A stretch of DNA of 7,359 nucleotides, taken from Gammaproteobacteria bacterium (GTDB lineage Bacteria > Pseudomonadota > Gammaproteobacteria > Halothiobacillales > Halothiobacillaceae). This document shows positions 7,174-7,359 of the stretch, piece after piece. Numbering within the stretch: position 1 is the first letter of the stretch; the number at the start of each line of letters is the position of its first letter. The notes under the pieces were generated by a model that was not told the origin of the DNA, did no database searches, and saw only the letters and a program-made list of their open reading frames with translations. The DNA is taken from the NCBI GenBank assembly GCA_029335925.2, contig JARJMX020000037.1, positions 1-7,359 of the forward strand, given 5' to 3'. Made by a program: the position numbers and the translations under genes.

Positions 7174-7194
7174 TTCGGCAAGGCTTGAGCCGCC

Positions 7195-7359
<165 letters not shown>

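Overview
The window reads as a stretch of chromosomal housekeeping DNA from a GC-rich gammaproteobacterium. All six genes lie on the minus strand, so transcription runs from right (7359) to left (1). The order is mtnA (3' end) - gyrA - serC - serA - pheA - hisC (all but its last few codons). The order mtnA-gyrA-serC-pheA-hisC, normally followed by tyrA/aroA, cmk and rpsA, is the known 'mixed-function supraoperon' of Pseudomonas and its relatives. A serA gene between serC and pheA is the main difference here. This and the protein types suggest a lineage such as the Chromatiales/Ectothiorhodospiraceae, but that placement is an inference from memory and not a measurement.

Region by region: 7195-7359 holds the last 54 codons of mtnA (methionine salvage). 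7104-7194 is the only real intergenic region (91 bp). It contains an extended -10 promoter candidate for gyrA and an inverted repeat over the place where a -35 box would be. 4509-7103 is a full-length DNA gyrase subunit A. Fourteen bases later serC begins behind a strong Shine-Dalgarno site. After 28 bases comes serA, and after a further 6 bases pheA. hisC overlaps the pheA stop codon in an ATGA junction. All frames are intact, with no sign of pseudogenes, mobile elements, RNA genes or CRISPR. No stretch of 300 bases or more lacks a gene.

How the genes work together: SerA and SerC catalyse the first two steps of phosphoserine synthesis from 3-phosphoglycerate. SerC also serves pyridoxal phosphate synthesis in gammaproteobacteria. 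PheA (chorismate mutase/prephenate dehydratase) makes phenylpyruvate from chorismate. HisC of this clade and context probably transaminates aromatic keto acids as well as histidinol phosphate. SerC and HisC are both PLP enzymes that use glutamate as amino donor. GyrA is expressed from the same direction with almost no gaps, so readthrough from gyrA into the amino acid genes is likely.

I did not find an undescribed system. Points worth a second look are: Ala at the quinolone-determining position 83 of GyrA, an eight-G tract inside the GyrA-box codons, a SerA that lacks the usual catalytic glutamate, a pheA Shine-Dalgarno site located inside its annotated reading frame, and the inverted repeat/extended -10 arrangement at the gyrA promoter.
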